Assembly (NCBI GenBank): GCA_905478665.1
Contig: CAJQJL010000008.1
Coordinates: 1-64,000, forward strand
Origin: an uncultured Flavobacteriales bacterium
GTDB taxonomy: Bacteria > Bacteroidota > Bacteroidia > Flavobacteriales_D > Crocinitomicaceae
Length of the DNA stretch: 64,000 bases
Direction of reading: 5' to 3'
Shown here: positions 1-9,007 of the stretch, piece after piece
Layout: every line of letters begins with the position of its first letter
Numbering within the stretch: the stretch's first letter is position 1
Translations under genes and position numbers: made by a program
Notes under the pieces: model-generated
The model's input: the letters and a program-made list of their open reading frames with translations, nothing else
Told to the model about the DNA's origin: nothing
Database searches by the model: none

Positions 1-936
1 AACAAGAAGCACAAGCTATTATTAGGATTGCGGTACGACAACAATTCCATACATGGTGCGATCTTCACCCCTCGTCTAGGCTATAAGTGGACAATCAACA
101 CCAACAACATCCTGCGATTGAACACAGGAACTGGATATCGTGTGGTCAATATTTTCACAGAAGATCATGCAGCATTAACAGGAGCGCGTGAAGTATTCAT
201 TGAAGACGATATTTCGCCAGAGCAATCATACAACGGAAATCTCAATTTCACCAAATCCATTGTAACGAAAAAGAATAAATTCATCGGATTGGATTTCACG
301 GCTTTCTATACGTATTTCACAAACCGTATCATCGCAGATTACGAGTCAGACCCGAACAAAATTTACTATCAAAACCTAAGCTCTCATGCCGTTAGTCAAG
401 GAATTAGTCTTAAAATCGACTTGAATGTTGTCCGCAACTTAAAGCTACAGGTTGGAGGAACATTAATGGACATTGCGACATTTGAAGGAGGAGTGAAAAC
501 ACAACAGATTCTTACGGAGAATTTAACAGGAACTTGGAGTGCTTCTTACACGATTCCCAAACTCAAAGTCAGTATTGATTATACTGGAAATTTGTACAGT
601 CCAATGCGTCTTCCGCTGTTAAACGACCTCGACCCACGCGCACAATATTCACCATGGTGGAGCCTACAAAACATTCAAGTAACCTATAAAGGTTTTGAAT
701 CATGGGAGATTTATGGCGGCGTGAAAAATCTACTGAATTGGACACCAAACAATAACACACCCTTTATCATCGCCAATAGTGACGATCCATTTGACCAGAA
801 CGTTTCTTTCGACGTAGATGGAAATGCAATTGCAACAGCTGATAACCCCTACGGTCTGACCTTTGACCCATCTTATGTTTACGCACCAAATCAGGGAATT
901 CGTGGCTTCCTTGGAGTTCGATACACCCTAAAATGA
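1..936 (+). CDS. TonB-dependent receptor, C-terminal part (5' end outside window)
   Basis: The reading frame is open from base 1, so the ORF-track start (a TTG at 28) is internal and the gene begins upstream of the window. The visible ~311 residues have the alternating aromatic/polar pattern of outer-membrane beta-strands and the GGVKNLLNW signature typical of TonB-dependent receptor barrels near the C-terminus. It ends on a last strand, GFLGVRYTLK. By family, such proteins import siderophores, metals, cobalamin or oligomers across the outer membrane using TonB energy. The substrate cannot be told without the plug domain. The stop overlaps the next gene by 4 nt (ATGA), so the two are probably co-translated; the partner looks like a periplasmic thioredoxin-fold protein. 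Confidence 0.85.
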   Translation, partial: NKKHKLLLGLRYDNNSIHGAIFTPRLGYKWTINTNNILRLNTGTGYRVVNIFTEDHAALTGAREVFIEDDISPEQSYNGNLNFTKSIVTKKNKFIGLDFTAFYTYFTNRIIADYESDPNKIYYQNLSSHAVSQGISLKIDLNVVRNLKLQVGGTLMDIATFEGGVKTQQILTENLTGTWSASYTIPKLKVSIDYTGNLYSPMRLPLLNDLDPRAQYSPWWSLQNIQVTYKGFESWEIYGGVKNLLNWTPNNNTPFIIANSDDPFDQNVSFDVDGNAIATADNPYGLTFDPSYVYAPNQGIRGFLGVRYTLK

Positions 937-1400
937 AAACGGTAACCACCATATTACTTTCTTGGATTGCATTCGGTGCTCTTTCACAAGAAAGAATAGA
1001 GATGAAATCAATTTCGCAATTAACTGCCGACACCTCACATTATAAAATTATTTTCATAAGTGCAGATTGGTGCAGAATATGTCCTAACGCTCAAAAGGCA
1101 GTTGAAAGCTCAGAAAAATTGGCAATCGCATTGGATGGAGCTATGCTATTCTACAAAATAGAAAACACTTACGAGCTTCCGATTGAGTATATGGATAGCA
1201 CATTTTATTATGTCCAAACTGGAATAAATGAAGGCTATCATCAATTGATAGATCACTTAATGAATAGTACTAAAGTTCAGTATCCCACATTTATCATGTT
1301 AGACAAAAACGACAAGGTCATGGACACCTTCCCAAGAATGTTAAGCGAACAAGACTGGCTTGAGGTTGCCGAAATATTTCATACCAGAATTAAAGGATAG
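933..1400 (+). CDS. Exported thioredoxin-fold protein
   Basis: This 155-residue protein has an N-terminal signal peptide (MKTVTTILLS...GALSQ), then a thioredoxin-like core with the redox motif ADWCRICPN, placing the CxxC pair at residues 47 and 50. The family reduces or oxidises thiols in the cell envelope. The start ATG overlaps the TonB receptor stop (ATGA), implying one operon. Genes of this kind downstream of TonB receptors may act in metal handling or receptor maturation, but that is inference. The CRIC active-site dipeptide is not a classical CGPC or CPHC, so the direction of the reaction is unknown. Confidence 0.75.
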   Translation: MKTVTTILLSWIAFGALSQERIEMKSISQLTADTSHYKIIFISADWCRICPNAQKAVESSEKLAIALDGAMLFYKIENTYELPIEYMDSTFYYVQTGINEGYHQLIDHLMNSTKVQYPTFIMLDKNDKVMDTFPRMLSEQDWLEVAEIFHTRIKG

Positions 1401-1404
1401 ATTT

Positions 1405-2232
1405 CTAGTCAATCGCTGGAATAGTAAGCGAATCGATGACCACCGTATCCTTTGCTACAATTTTGAACCAGCGAGAATCTCCAGATTCAGAATCCAACAA
1501 TTGGTATTTATGTGAAGCCGTTATGCGGGACCAAGCATTGAAATGCCACCACTCACTCGGTATGTTGCTAAACTTTTGGGAACGCATTACCTTTCTTAAA
1601 AGCTTTCTGTTCTCGTATTGTTCTTTGGATAATTCACCCGTCTTTAAAAAGTATGCCTCCAGACTTGGGAATGCTATTCTCCGAAAATCATCATATCCAG
1701 CCCCCATGTCCAGCGGCTGTCCTTCTGCGTCAAGAATTGTCAAATCAACCGCCGCACCAAAATTATGTACACTTCCCAACGCTGGATTTGAAACAAATTT
1801 GCCCCTGTTCAATGGAGGAATTGAATCCAAGGCATCCCACATTTCTTTTTGTACCTGCACTGGACGAACTCCGTCATAGACGAGCAACCGATAACCTGAA
1901 TGCAAGGAATCTAAGAACTTTTGTGCCTTCGATAAGCGAATAGCGACATCTTCCTGTAAAAACAATTTTCTGAGCGTATCGTACAATTGATGTTTTGTGA
2001 AATTATCGTCCGTCGCATATTTCAAGTCCACGGAAATCTGATCATTCACCGTTCTAATATCGACCAAACCAATTGCTTTCATTCGAGCCGAAACAAGCGA
2101 ATCTAATGCCCGTCGCTCCAATTCCTCATGATTATCTACAACCTCTGGTTCAGGCAAATAAACTGCGTTATCAATTACAGGGTCAGATGCACATGCGAAC
2201 AGAAGAAGACAAATTGGAATTAACCATTTCAT
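1405..2232 (-). CDS. D-alanyl-D-alanine dipeptidase, VanX/DdpX family lipoprotein
   Basis: Zinc peptidase of the M15D type that hydrolyses D-Ala-D-Ala dipeptide. The family signature is complete: SVHNFGAAVDLT supplies the His and Asp zinc ligands, and EWWHFNAW supplies the catalytic Glu and third His ligand. I chose the ATG at 2232 (275 aa) over the upstream one at 2247 because it gives a clean lipoprotein signal, MKWLIPICLLLFAC, with the lipobox Cys at residue 14. It should sit in the periplasm attached to a membrane and recycle cell-wall D-Ala-D-Ala. No vanH/vanA-like ligase or dehydrogenase lies nearby, so this does not look like a vancomycin-resistance cluster. Confidence 0.85.
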   Translation of the reverse strand: MKWLIPICLLLFACASDPVIDNAVYLPEPEVVDNHEELERRALDSLVSARMKAIGLVDIRTVNDQISVDLKYATDDNFTKHQLYDTLRKLFLQEDVAIRLSKAQKFLDSLHSGYRLLVYDGVRPVQVQKEMWDALDSIPPLNRGKFVSNPALGSVHNFGAAVDLTILDAEGQPLDMGAGYDDFRRIAFPSLEAYFLKTGELSKEQYENRKLLRKVMRSQKFSNIPSEWWHFNAWSRITASHKYQLLDSESGDSRWFKIVAKDTVVIDSLTIPAID

Positions 2233-2396
2233 ACACCAAAGAAACAAAATCTTAAGGATTCACGTTTTAGACTGTTTTAGGATTCCTCCTTGTGCATTCA
2301 ATATATCTAAAAGGAGTTCTTTGAAATTACTACATTGTGCAATAAATTTGTTGAAAAACAAGGAATCATTAAATAGCTGATTTTCTCGTATTAAAA

Positions 2397-2429
2397 TTGA
2401 CAATCGCTAAAATTTTCTGAGTAAATTCG
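2397..2429 (+). promoter_or_regulatory. Possible Bacteroidota-type promoter for the aminotransferase
   Basis: TTG (2397-2399), 22 nt, then TAAATTCG (2422-2429), one mismatch from the TAnnTTTG element of Flavobacterium promoters. It ends 21 nt before the ATG at 2451. The match is by eye only. Confidence 0.3.
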
Positions 2430-2450
2430 TCCAAATTTATTTTATTAAAT

Positions 2451-3647
2451 ATGCCAACAATCTCTCGCAAGGCTGCCAAAATGCCTGAGTCACCGATTCG
2501 TAAATTGGTTCCATATGCTGAAAAAGCAAAGGCACAAGGAAAGACCGTTTATCACTTGAATATTGGTCAGCCAGACATTGAAACTCCTGCTGTTGCGTTG
2601 GAAGCAATAAAAAATATGGATCGAACGGTAATTGAATACAGTCATTCAGCTGGTTTTCAATCGTACCGCGATCGTCTTTCTGTCTACTACAAAGATGCTG
2701 GCATCAATGTGAATCCAGAAGACATCTTAGTAACCACAGGAGGTTCAGAAGCGTTGACATTTGGTTTTATGACTACGTGTGACCCAAATGATGAAGTAAT
2801 TATTCCAGAGCCGTTCTATGCAAACTACAACGGTTTTGCTGTTGCGGCAGGATTGAATGTTGTCCCAGTCACAGCCCACATTGAAGACGGGTTTGCCTTA
2901 CCTCCTATTGAAGAAATTGAGAAGAAGATTACGCCCAAAACAAAGGCAATTGTGATCTGTAACCCAGGAAACCCAACAGGATATTTGTATTCAAAGGAAG
3001 AACTGGAAAAACTAAGAGATATCGTTCTGAAGCACAACTTGTTTTTGTTTGCAGACGAAGTATATAGAGAGTTTTGCTACGATGGTGCCGAGCCATTTTC
3101 TGTAATGAATTTGGAAGGAATTGAGCAAAATGTGATCATGATTGATTCCGTTTCAAAGCGTTACTCCATGTGCGGTGCTCGAATTGGAGCAATTATTTCT
3201 AAGAACAAGGATGTAATGGCTTCTGCATTAAAATTTGGACAAGCACGCCTTTCTCCTCCAACCATTGACCAGATCGCTGCAGAGGCAGCTCTAGACACTC
3301 CACAATCGTATTTTGATGATGTAGTGACAGAATATGTGATCCGTAGAAATATTATGGTTGAGGGATTGAACAATATCCCAGGTGTATTCTGTCCAAAGCC
3401 TAGTGGTGCATTTTACTGCGTTGCCAAATTCCCTGTGGATAACGCTGAGAAATTTTGTCAATGGCTCTTGGAAGACTTTGATTATGAAGGTGCAACTGTA
3501 ATGATGGCTCCAGCGAGTGGATTCTACTCGTCTGAGGGGCAAGGAACCCAAGAAGCTCGAATTGCTTATGTACTGAACCAAAACGCGTTGAAAAGCGCTG
3601 TAAAGTGTCTAGAGGAAGCTTTAAAAGTCTACCCAGGAAGAATCTGA
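2451..3647 (+). CDS. PLP-dependent class I/II aminotransferase
   Basis: A 398-residue fold-type I aminotransferase. The N-terminus has the NIGQPDIETP segment, followed by GGSEALTFGF (cofactor phosphate loop), CNPGNPTGY (Asn binding the PLP ring region), DEVYREF (Asp contacting the pyridine nitrogen) and DSVSKRYSMCGARIG containing the Schiff-base Lys. It should exchange an amino group between an amino acid and a 2-oxo acid. The best-fitting group is aspartate/aromatic-type aminotransferases, but the substrate cannot be fixed from sequence alone. It appears monocistronic, with a promoter-like element upstream and a strong terminator 34 nt downstream. Confidence 0.88.
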   Translation: MPTISRKAAKMPESPIRKLVPYAEKAKAQGKTVYHLNIGQPDIETPAVALEAIKNMDRTVIEYSHSAGFQSYRDRLSVYYKDAGINVNPEDILVTTGGSEALTFGFMTTCDPNDEVIIPEPFYANYNGFAVAAGLNVVPVTAHIEDGFALPPIEEIEKKITPKTKAIVICNPGNPTGYLYSKEELEKLRDIVLKHNLFLFADEVYREFCYDGAEPFSVMNLEGIEQNVIMIDSVSKRYSMCGARIGAIISKNKDVMASALKFGQARLSPPTIDQIAAEAALDTPQSYFDDVVTEYVIRRNIMVEGLNNIPGVFCPKPSGAFYCVAKFPVDNAEKFCQWLLEDFDYEGATVMMAPASGFYSSEGQGTQEARIAYVLNQNALKSAVKCLEEALKVYPGRI

Positions 3648-3680
3648 ATTCAAGACTCTCATAAAAAAATATGAACCAAA

Positions 3681-3710
3681 AAAAGCCCTGATCCGAAGAT
3701 CAGGGCTTTT
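3681..3710. terminator. Bidirectional rho-independent terminator
   Basis: Perfect inverted repeat AAAAGCCCTGATC-CGAA-GATCAGGGCTTTT: a 13-bp stem with a tetraloop and A/T runs on both sides. It lies between two convergent genes (the aminotransferase and the sorting-domain protein) and can stop transcription from both. Confidence 0.9.
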
Positions 3711-3729
3711 CTTTATATCAATGGATTGA

Positions 3730-4566
3730 TTACTTAGTAACCATCATTTTCTTAGTTACAGATCCTTCTGCGAATGTTACATTAATCATGTAAACACCAG
3801 ATGAAAGACTGTTCATATCAACAATGTAAGAACCGTTATTAACCGCACCAGTAGAAACAGTTTGTCCACTTGTAGCGATAACAGTAACCATTCCGTTTGT
3901 CAAGTCACCATTAACTTTTACCAATACAGAGTTGTTTGGTTGGTTCACGAAGTGTACCAATTCTTCAACAGCAGCATCGTCAAGTCCAGCAGCTCCCATA
4001 TCACCAGCAGCGATACCAGTACCAGCAGTTGACTCATAAGCGTAATCTTTCATTGTCCAAATATCACCAATTGCGTCAACATCTAAACGTGCCCAACCGT
4101 AGTAAGTTGATCCACCGAAGTTGAATTGCAATGCCAAATACTTGTCAGTAACACCGTTCCAGTTCTCACTGTATGGGTTTGCACTGTCAACATTGTAAGC
4201 CATTGTGTTAGATGCAGCGATCCAGTTCAATGTATTATCAATCATGTCAGTTGCATTCAATGCCAATGCATAGTTGTATCCAGATGGAGTCTCACCAGCA
4301 ATTGCATTACCTGCAGTTCCGTAAGGTGCTACCCATGTAGTTCTAACTCTGTTTGCTCCACCGAAAATTGAATCAGCAGAATAGATTGCAAAGTCAAAAG
4401 TTGCATCGTTGTTCAAATCTAATCCAACAGCGATTTCATCACCAGCGTGTGTAAAATCAGGATCAACATCCGTGTAAACAACTTGTGCAGTTGCTCCAGA
4501 AGCAGTTACCAACGCAGCAGCGGCAGCAGAATACTTCATCATTTTGTTTTGTAATTCTTTATTCAT
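3730..4566 (-). CDS. Secreted protein with C-terminal type IX secretion sorting domain
   Basis: A 278-aa protein. After a signal-peptide-like N-terminus (AAAAALVTASGATAQ) comes a body rich in Asp, Asn and Gly, and then an ~80-residue C-terminus matching the type A sorting domain: a NNSVLVKVNG strand, ...GSYIVDMNSLSSGVYMI, ending in VTKKMMVTK. By family, the domain sends the protein through the type IX secretion system and is removed or anchored at the cell surface. The central part (aspartate-rich VDPDF, GLDLNNDATFDFAI) resembles short calcium-binding or repeat-type modules, but I recognise no enzyme. It likely belongs to the abundant surface proteins of gliding bacteroidetes. Confidence 0.8.
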   Translation of the reverse strand: MNKELQNKMMKYSAAAAALVTASGATAQVVYTDVDPDFTHAGDEIAVGLDLNNDATFDFAIYSADSIFGGANRVRTTWVAPYGTAGNAIAGETPSGYNYALALNATDMIDNTLNWIAASNTMAYNVDSANPYSENWNGVTDKYLALQFNFGGSTYYGWARLDVDAIGDIWTMKDYAYESTAGTGIAAGDMGAAGLDDAAVEELVHFVNQPNNSVLVKVNGDLTNGMVTVIATSGQTVSTGAVNNGSYIVDMNSLSSGVYMINVTFAEGSVTKKMMVTK

Positions 4567-4626
4567 AAAATTATAATTAAGTAGATTTCAGCGTAAAATT
4601 AGTGTTTTTTTAACGAATACTCAAAT

Positions 4627-7068
4627 CTATGATAGGTAGTGTGTAATCAGTTCATTATCAACTTCATCGGGTAAATTTATATAGAAAAGATCCAAATTCG
4701 GCTGTTGAGACAACCATGTCCTTGCACGCCGCTCCTGCTCTCGTACCCCATCCATCAGATCGGGATTAAAGGTTTCCTTCCCTGGCCATTCCTTTTCCAC
4801 AAGGTGTCTCATAACGTCTTCTGAGTCATCATTTACAAACATTATACGGTACGAAAATTTAGGCGGTAAACTACCCAAAACCCGCAATGGAATGTAATTA
4901 ATTTTTTGTCCGAGATCTGCAAACCAATTGGGATTAAGAACATCTACAGTATCACCTAGAAGGTCGTTTATGTCTCCACCGATTTCAATTCCTTTGTCCT
5001 TAATTTTTTGCAAAGTCTCTTCAAGTTTTTCTCCAGGCAAACCAGTAACGACAATCTTTTCTCCTAAATCGTAGTGATCGACAATCTTTCTGTAACGATC
5101 ACTCTTCTCCTCATCACCAACGATTTCATATAAATCGAGTAACCATCTGTACGTTTTTGGCATTTGTGGAGCAATTGCTGCTACTACCTCAAATGATTCG
5201 ATTGCTGCCTCGTAATTTTTCATCAAGGCGAATGTTTCTCCCAAATGGAAATGTGCAAAAGGATAATAATAGACGCTCTCTACAGCATCAAGGAAATAAC
5301 CGAGCGCATCTTCATACCTCTCTGTTCTCAACGCCGCAACTCCCAAACCATGCAAACCGTAGGAATTTCCTGGATCCAAATCTACCACGCGTTGGAAGAT
5401 CTTAACTGCATCATCATATTCACAGACAGTGTTCAACAACCGGCCAAAGTCGAGCAGTACATCAATAGCGTCAGGGAAATGTTGAATTGCATCTTTGAGC
5501 AAGCGCATTGTTTTATCTGGCTCATTCAAACCTAATTGCACTTTCGCCTCCAACACATTCACGTAATTCTCCTCCATAAGGTTTCCCTTGCGGATGAAGC
5601 GAATATATTCATTTGCCAGTGCAAAACGATTGGTTTTCACTGCGCATCCTACGATTTCCAATAAAATTCGAAAATCAGGTTTATCTCTATTTTCTATCTC
5701 TAACAAGATCTCAAGCGCTTCCTCGTGATACCCTCCATTCACGTAAGATTTCGCTAGATAGAAATTGTTCTCATTAATCACGTTCTTTAGGTAATTGGCT
5801 GCGTCCTTCTCTGGATCACCGTCTACCTTCATATCATTAATGTATCCAAGGTCAACCAATTGCTGAAGCGCAGCTGCATTTGTTCCGTCATCAGGTACTG
5901 ATTTCACAACCAATTCGCCTCCGAACTTATCAACCTTCTCCCAACTATCTATGTATTGAACCTCTTTTGGGTTTTCATAAATTTCCATCAATGGCTTTCC
6001 GTGCATGTCACGACCTACTGGCATATCAAACAAAGTCAACAATGTTGGTGTAATATCCAGAATACTCGCTCCGAAAATATGCTCACCTTTCTTAATTCCA
6101 GGTCCCATAGCCACAAAGACTCCAAACGGTGCATGTTCAACCGCTGGACCAGAAGGAACCTCTGGTACGTGCGTAGGTCGAAGATGGTCCGAGTGAAAAC
6201 CATGGTCCGAAGCAATTACAACAGTCGTGTCGTCATCAATCATACCTAGCAAACGCTCTAACATCATATCATGGAAAACGTATGCACCAAGAACCACATC
6301 TTTAAAAAGGTCAAAGGCTTCGTCATCCATCCCCTCCATTTGTGGTGGATGAAATTTCATAAATGCATGGCAGAAATGGTCAATTGCATCGTGATAAACT
6401 GCAGTAAAATCCCATTCTTCTGTTTCCATCAATTCTGTAGTAGCAGCATGTATACTCGATGCATGCGCTAAAAAACGCTGAATAACTGTGAGACGTTTAT
6501 CTCCTTTCTTGTCCAGTTTAACTGCCTGAGGCACAAAAGGCATCACAAGGTTTCCAGTTATTTCATTCGGATGAACACGCAATTCTTTCAATCGTTCTAT
6601 GAGTCGCTCAGGGTAAATCGTCCCTTCTGGAATATCCCAATCATCAATATCGACTGTTTCTTTCCCTTTCTTCTCTTGCTGAAAAAGATTCGAGACCATA
6701 CACCCGTTAATATTCTCGACAGGATTACTTGGCCACCATCCTACTACATTTGACTTATGGCCTTCCATCGTCAGCATGTTCCAAATCGCTTTTACCTTTC
6801 GTGAATGTGAAGACACTGGGCGAACTCCTCCGCTCCCATCGTGTTCAACAAATCCAAGAACACCGTGTTCAAACGGTCGAACCCCAGTCGCCATGGAAGT
6901 CCAAAGCATTGGAGATAAAGGTGGATCAAGTGTTGCTAACTGACCACGAACGCCATTATCAACAACCTTTTTCATGGCAGGCATCAAACCACTCGCCATG
7001 AGCTTGTCCATAATTTTCCAATCGGCGGCATCCCAACCAATGAAGAGTACTTTATTTTTTTTCGCCAT
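4627..7068 (-). CDS. Alkaline phosphatase-superfamily hydrolase with TPR tail
   Basis: An 813-aa protein in two parts. Residues ~1-400 are an alkaline phosphatase/nucleotide pyrophosphatase-type domain: FIGWDAADW (metal-binding Asp), LWTSMATGVRPFEHG (likely nucleophile Thr/Ser region) and ASDHGFHSDH (metal-binding Asp/His). Residues ~430-680 are helical tetratricopeptide-like repeats (for example DAVKIFQRVVDLDPGNSYGLHGLG). There is no signal peptide, so it is probably cytoplasmic. It is the last gene of a tight operon (17-nt overlap with the 55-aa gene) behind a sulfotransferase-like P-loop protein. The pairing suggests transfer or removal of sulfate or phosphate groups on a shared substrate; this is inference, and the substrate is unknown. 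Confidence 0.8.
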   Translation of the reverse strand: MAKKNKVLFIGWDAADWKIMDKLMASGLMPAMKKVVDNGVRGQLATLDPPLSPMLWTSMATGVRPFEHGVLGFVEHDGSGGVRPVSSHSRKVKAIWNMLTMEGHKSNVVGWWPSNPVENINGCMVSNLFQQEKKGKETVDIDDWDIPEGTIYPERLIERLKELRVHPNEITGNLVMPFVPQAVKLDKKGDKRLTVIQRFLAHASSIHAATTELMETEEWDFTAVYHDAIDHFCHAFMKFHPPQMEGMDDEAFDLFKDVVLGAYVFHDMMLERLLGMIDDDTTVVIASDHGFHSDHLRPTHVPEVPSGPAVEHAPFGVFVAMGPGIKKGEHIFGASILDITPTLLTLFDMPVGRDMHGKPLMEIYENPKEVQYIDSWEKVDKFGGELVVKSVPDDGTNAAALQQLVDLGYINDMKVDGDPEKDAANYLKNVINENNFYLAKSYVNGGYHEEALEILLEIENRDKPDFRILLEIVGCAVKTNRFALANEYIRFIRKGNLMEENYVNVLEAKVQLGLNEPDKTMRLLKDAIQHFPDAIDVLLDFGRLLNTVCEYDDAVKIFQRVVDLDPGNSYGLHGLGVAALRTERYEDALGYFLDAVESVYYYPFAHFHLGETFALMKNYEAAIESFEVVAAIAPQMPKTYRWLLDLYEIVGDEEKSDRYRKIVDHYDLGEKIVVTGLPGEKLEETLQKIKDKGIEIGGDINDLLGDTVDVLNPNWFADLGQKINYIPLRVLGSLPPKFSYRIMFVNDDSEDVMRHLVEKEWPGKETFNPDLMDGVREQERRARTWLSQQPNLDLFYINLPDEVDNELITHYLS

Positions 7069-7219
7069 CCTTATTCTCTTTCTCCCATTCTTTTTTTGCC
7101 TTCTTCCAAGCCCTAACGCCTATATTCCCCAGCGCTAAAATCCCCAAGGAACCTCCAGGAGGCACCTCGAAAGGTTTCCCGTCTAGTGTAATCGTATGCT
7201 TCTTATTGGATTCCTTCAT
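7052..7219 (-). CDS. 55-aa conserved-looking small protein between sulfotransferase and AlkP genes
   Basis: I start it at the ATG at 7219 (MKESNKKHTITLDGKPFEV...), not the track's 7252. The gene overlaps both neighbours by 17 nt, which strongly argues for real, coupled translation. It has a short beta-like N-terminus (TITLDGKPFEVPPGGSLGIL), a Gly/Ala/Leu segment that could be half a membrane span, and a very basic/acidic C-terminal helix (KKAKKEWEKENKDGEKK). I do not recognise a family. It may be an adaptor for the sulfotransferase or the AlkP protein. Confidence 0.6.
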   Translation of the reverse strand: MKESNKKHTITLDGKPFEVPPGGSLGILALGNIGVRAWKKAKKEWEKENKDGEKK

Positions 7220-7769
7220 TGCTCTTGTTTCGATATAATTCGGGTTTAACAACCTGCACCAAATCTTCTAGCTTATCATTTAAACTTAAAAACTCAGTAA
7301 TTTTCTTGATTTCATTTTCTGGATCATCCACAAGCGAACTGTATTGCACTTCGAGAAATGGGATCTTTTGTTCTTCTAGAAATTTATAGGTTTTCTTCAG
7401 GTGAAAACCATAGATTGTTCGGTACTTTTCTCGCTCGGACACTTGATCTTTCTCCAGCATTTTTTCCTGCGACATCAATATTTCATCAATATTCCGTCGC
7501 ATGACAATTACACGATAATTCAGGTCTTTCTTGCAAAACGTAATAATTGGAGCAACTATCTTAACAGCCTTACCGACCGCATCGTCCAAAAAGGAATTAT
7601 CCTGAGCAATCCCCATCACTGCTTCTAACTCGTAGTATCCTTGTGGATTATTGATGTCCCTTTCTCTTTTTCCGTCTGAATACACCTCGATTGAAGAGGC
7701 ATCAATTATTTGCATCATTAAAGAGGTTCCTGACCTCGGTAATCCAGTTACAACCGTAATTTCTGACAT
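7203..7769 (-). CDS. Sulfotransferase-like P-loop protein
   Basis: A 188-aa protein starting MSEITVVTGLPRSGTSLMMQ. GLPRSGTS is the 5'-phosphosulfate (PAPS) binding loop of sulfotransferases. A later segment, YRVIVMRRNIDEILMSQ, matches the region that holds the 3'-phosphate (Arg followed by a Ser further on in the family). The protein is shorter than typical sulfotransferases (250-300 aa), so it may be a minimal or specialised member. It is the first gene of a three-gene operon with the small protein and the AlkP-TPR protein. The acceptor molecule is unknown. Confidence 0.75.
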   Translation of the reverse strand: MSEITVVTGLPRSGTSLMMQIIDASSIEVYSDGKRERDINNPQGYYELEAVMGIAQDNSFLDDAVGKAVKIVAPIITFCKKDLNYRVIVMRRNIDEILMSQEKMLEKDQVSEREKYRTIYGFHLKKTYKFLEEQKIPFLEVQYSSLVDDPENEIKKITEFLSLNDKLEDLVQVVKPELYRNKSNEGIQ

Positions 7770-7805
7770 GATATCATTTAGAAAATGAACTGCAAAATTA
7801 CGATT

Positions 7806-8453
7806 TTAAATGGACCCTAAAACAATTCTGTTTCTGTACAATTGGATTCTACCTTTTTGCTCAAGTTGCTTCAATAAGCGTGAGATAACTACACGTGAAG
7901 AATGCAAATCTTCTGCTATTTGCTGATGTGTATGATGAATTTCCAACGACCCTGTTAATTTAGCTTGATCTGTTAAATATTTTTCAAGGCGCTCGTCTAA
8001 ACGCATAAAGGCTATTGCGTCCACCGTTTCCATTAATTCAAGCATGCGACTATGGTAACTTTCCAAAATATAGCGTCTCCAAGAAGGATACTTATTCATC
8101 CAGTTTTCCATGTACATCACCGGGATCAAAAGAACTTCTGAATCTTCCAGTGCTGTCGCTCTCACTTCACTTACACTTCCTGTCACACTGCATTGCAACG
8201 TCATTGTACATGTATCACCCGACTCAATGTAATAAAGCAAGAGTTCGGAGTCATCTTTATCACGTGATATTTTCACAGATCCGTCAATAACAAAGGGAAT
8301 ATGGAGAATTTCGTCACCATTATCAACGAGAATACTATCTGCTGGAATCTTCTTGATTTTACCAACCTGATAAATCTCCTGCATTAATTCTTCCTCAAAT
8401 AAAAATCCGATTTGCTCCTTAATCTGTTCCTTTTGACTTGTAGACTCGATCAT
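7806..8453 (-). CDS. Crp/Fnr-family transcriptional regulator
   Basis: A 215-aa protein with an N-terminal cyclic-nucleotide-binding-like beta-barrel (~20-130), a dimerisation helix and a C-terminal winged helix-turn-helix (THQQIAEDLHSSRVVISRLLKQLE). It lacks an N-terminal Cys cluster, so it is unlikely to hold a 4Fe-4S centre. In the recognition helix the Glu of Fnr/Crp (ETxSR) is replaced (RVVISR), while Ser and Arg remain. The gene overlaps the upstream DUF983 gene by 35 nt. A perfect GTGAC-AAAA-GTCAC palindrome precedes the operon and faces paaA, making autoregulation and control of paa genes plausible. Confidence 0.82.
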   Translation of the reverse strand: MIESTSQKEQIKEQIGFLFEEELMQEIYQVGKIKKIPADSILVDNGDEILHIPFVIDGSVKISRDKDDSELLLYYIESGDTCTMTLQCSVTGSVSEVRATALEDSEVLLIPVMYMENWMNKYPSWRRYILESYHSRMLELMETVDAIAFMRLDERLEKYLTDQAKLTGSLEIHHTHQQIAEDLHSSRVVISRLLKQLEQKGRIQLYRNRIVLGSI

Positions 8454-8811
8454 ATTTTATAAAAAAGTTGGCCCAAATTATTTTGGACAGCGCATAAAGA
8501 TAAGGAGTTAACAAAAGTGACGCGCCAATTATGATGGAAATTTGTGCTCCTGTGCTCTCAATTGGAAAAATCAAGTTCATTAATCCCCACAGTCCTACAA
8601 AGAGCCCAACTCCAAGTGCATATGAAACATACATTGCTCCATAATAAAACCCAGGTTCCTTAGAATATTTCAATCCACAGTTCGAACAATTCTTATGAAT
8701 GTTACCTGCCTTTCTAAGATCATAGGGGTGCGACTCAAAAAAATCACCTTCATGACATCGTGGACATTTCATTTTAAAAATACTGTACAATCTTGACCCT
8801 TTACCAAACAT
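8419..8811 (-). CDS. DUF983 membrane protein with zinc-ribbon-like Cys pairs
   Basis: A 130-aa protein with two CxxC pairs near the N-terminus (CPRCHEG, CSNCGLKY), then the EPGFYYGAMYVSYALG signature and two hydrophobic helices (~56-80 and ~88-112). These are the marks of DUF983, a widespread inner-membrane family without a settled function. I keep the track start because family members begin with a short KGxxLYSI segment like the one here. Its 3' end overlaps the Crp/Fnr gene by 35 nt, so the two are co-transcribed. Confidence 0.82.
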   Translation of the reverse strand: MFGKGSRLYSIFKMKCPRCHEGDFFESHPYDLRKAGNIHKNCSNCGLKYSKEPGFYYGAMYVSYALGVGLFVGLWGLMNLIFPIESTGAQISIIIGASLLLTPYLYALSKIIWANFFIKYDRVYKSKGTD

Positions 8812-8857
8812 GCATCTGAATTTAGCACGAATATAGAATTGATAAGGCTAATTAAAA

Positions 8858-8871
8858 GTGACAAAAGTCAC
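8858..8871. promoter_or_regulatory. Crp/Fnr-type operator palindrome between DUF983-crp and paaA
   Basis: GTGAC-AAAA-GTCAC is a perfect 5+4+5 palindrome containing TGA-N6-TCA, the core spacing recognised by Crp/Fnr proteins. It is 47 nt upstream of the DUF983 start and 136 nt upstream of paaA, in the divergent gap. The regulator itself is the second gene of the left operon. Confidence 0.6.
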
Positions 8872-9007
8872 AATTCTTAATTCGAATGATTTTTTCGAAG
8901 AAAAAAATTGACAACCTGATAAATATCACTTTTTCAACTGTAGATAGTCATTTCGATTTTTTAATTGATGTCTTTTCTTTGTTTCACATATTCAGAGAAC
9001 AACACCT

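Noticed and set aside
1405-2232. Vancomycin-resistance gene
   Set aside because: Only the dipeptidase is present; no ligase or dehydrogenase partners.
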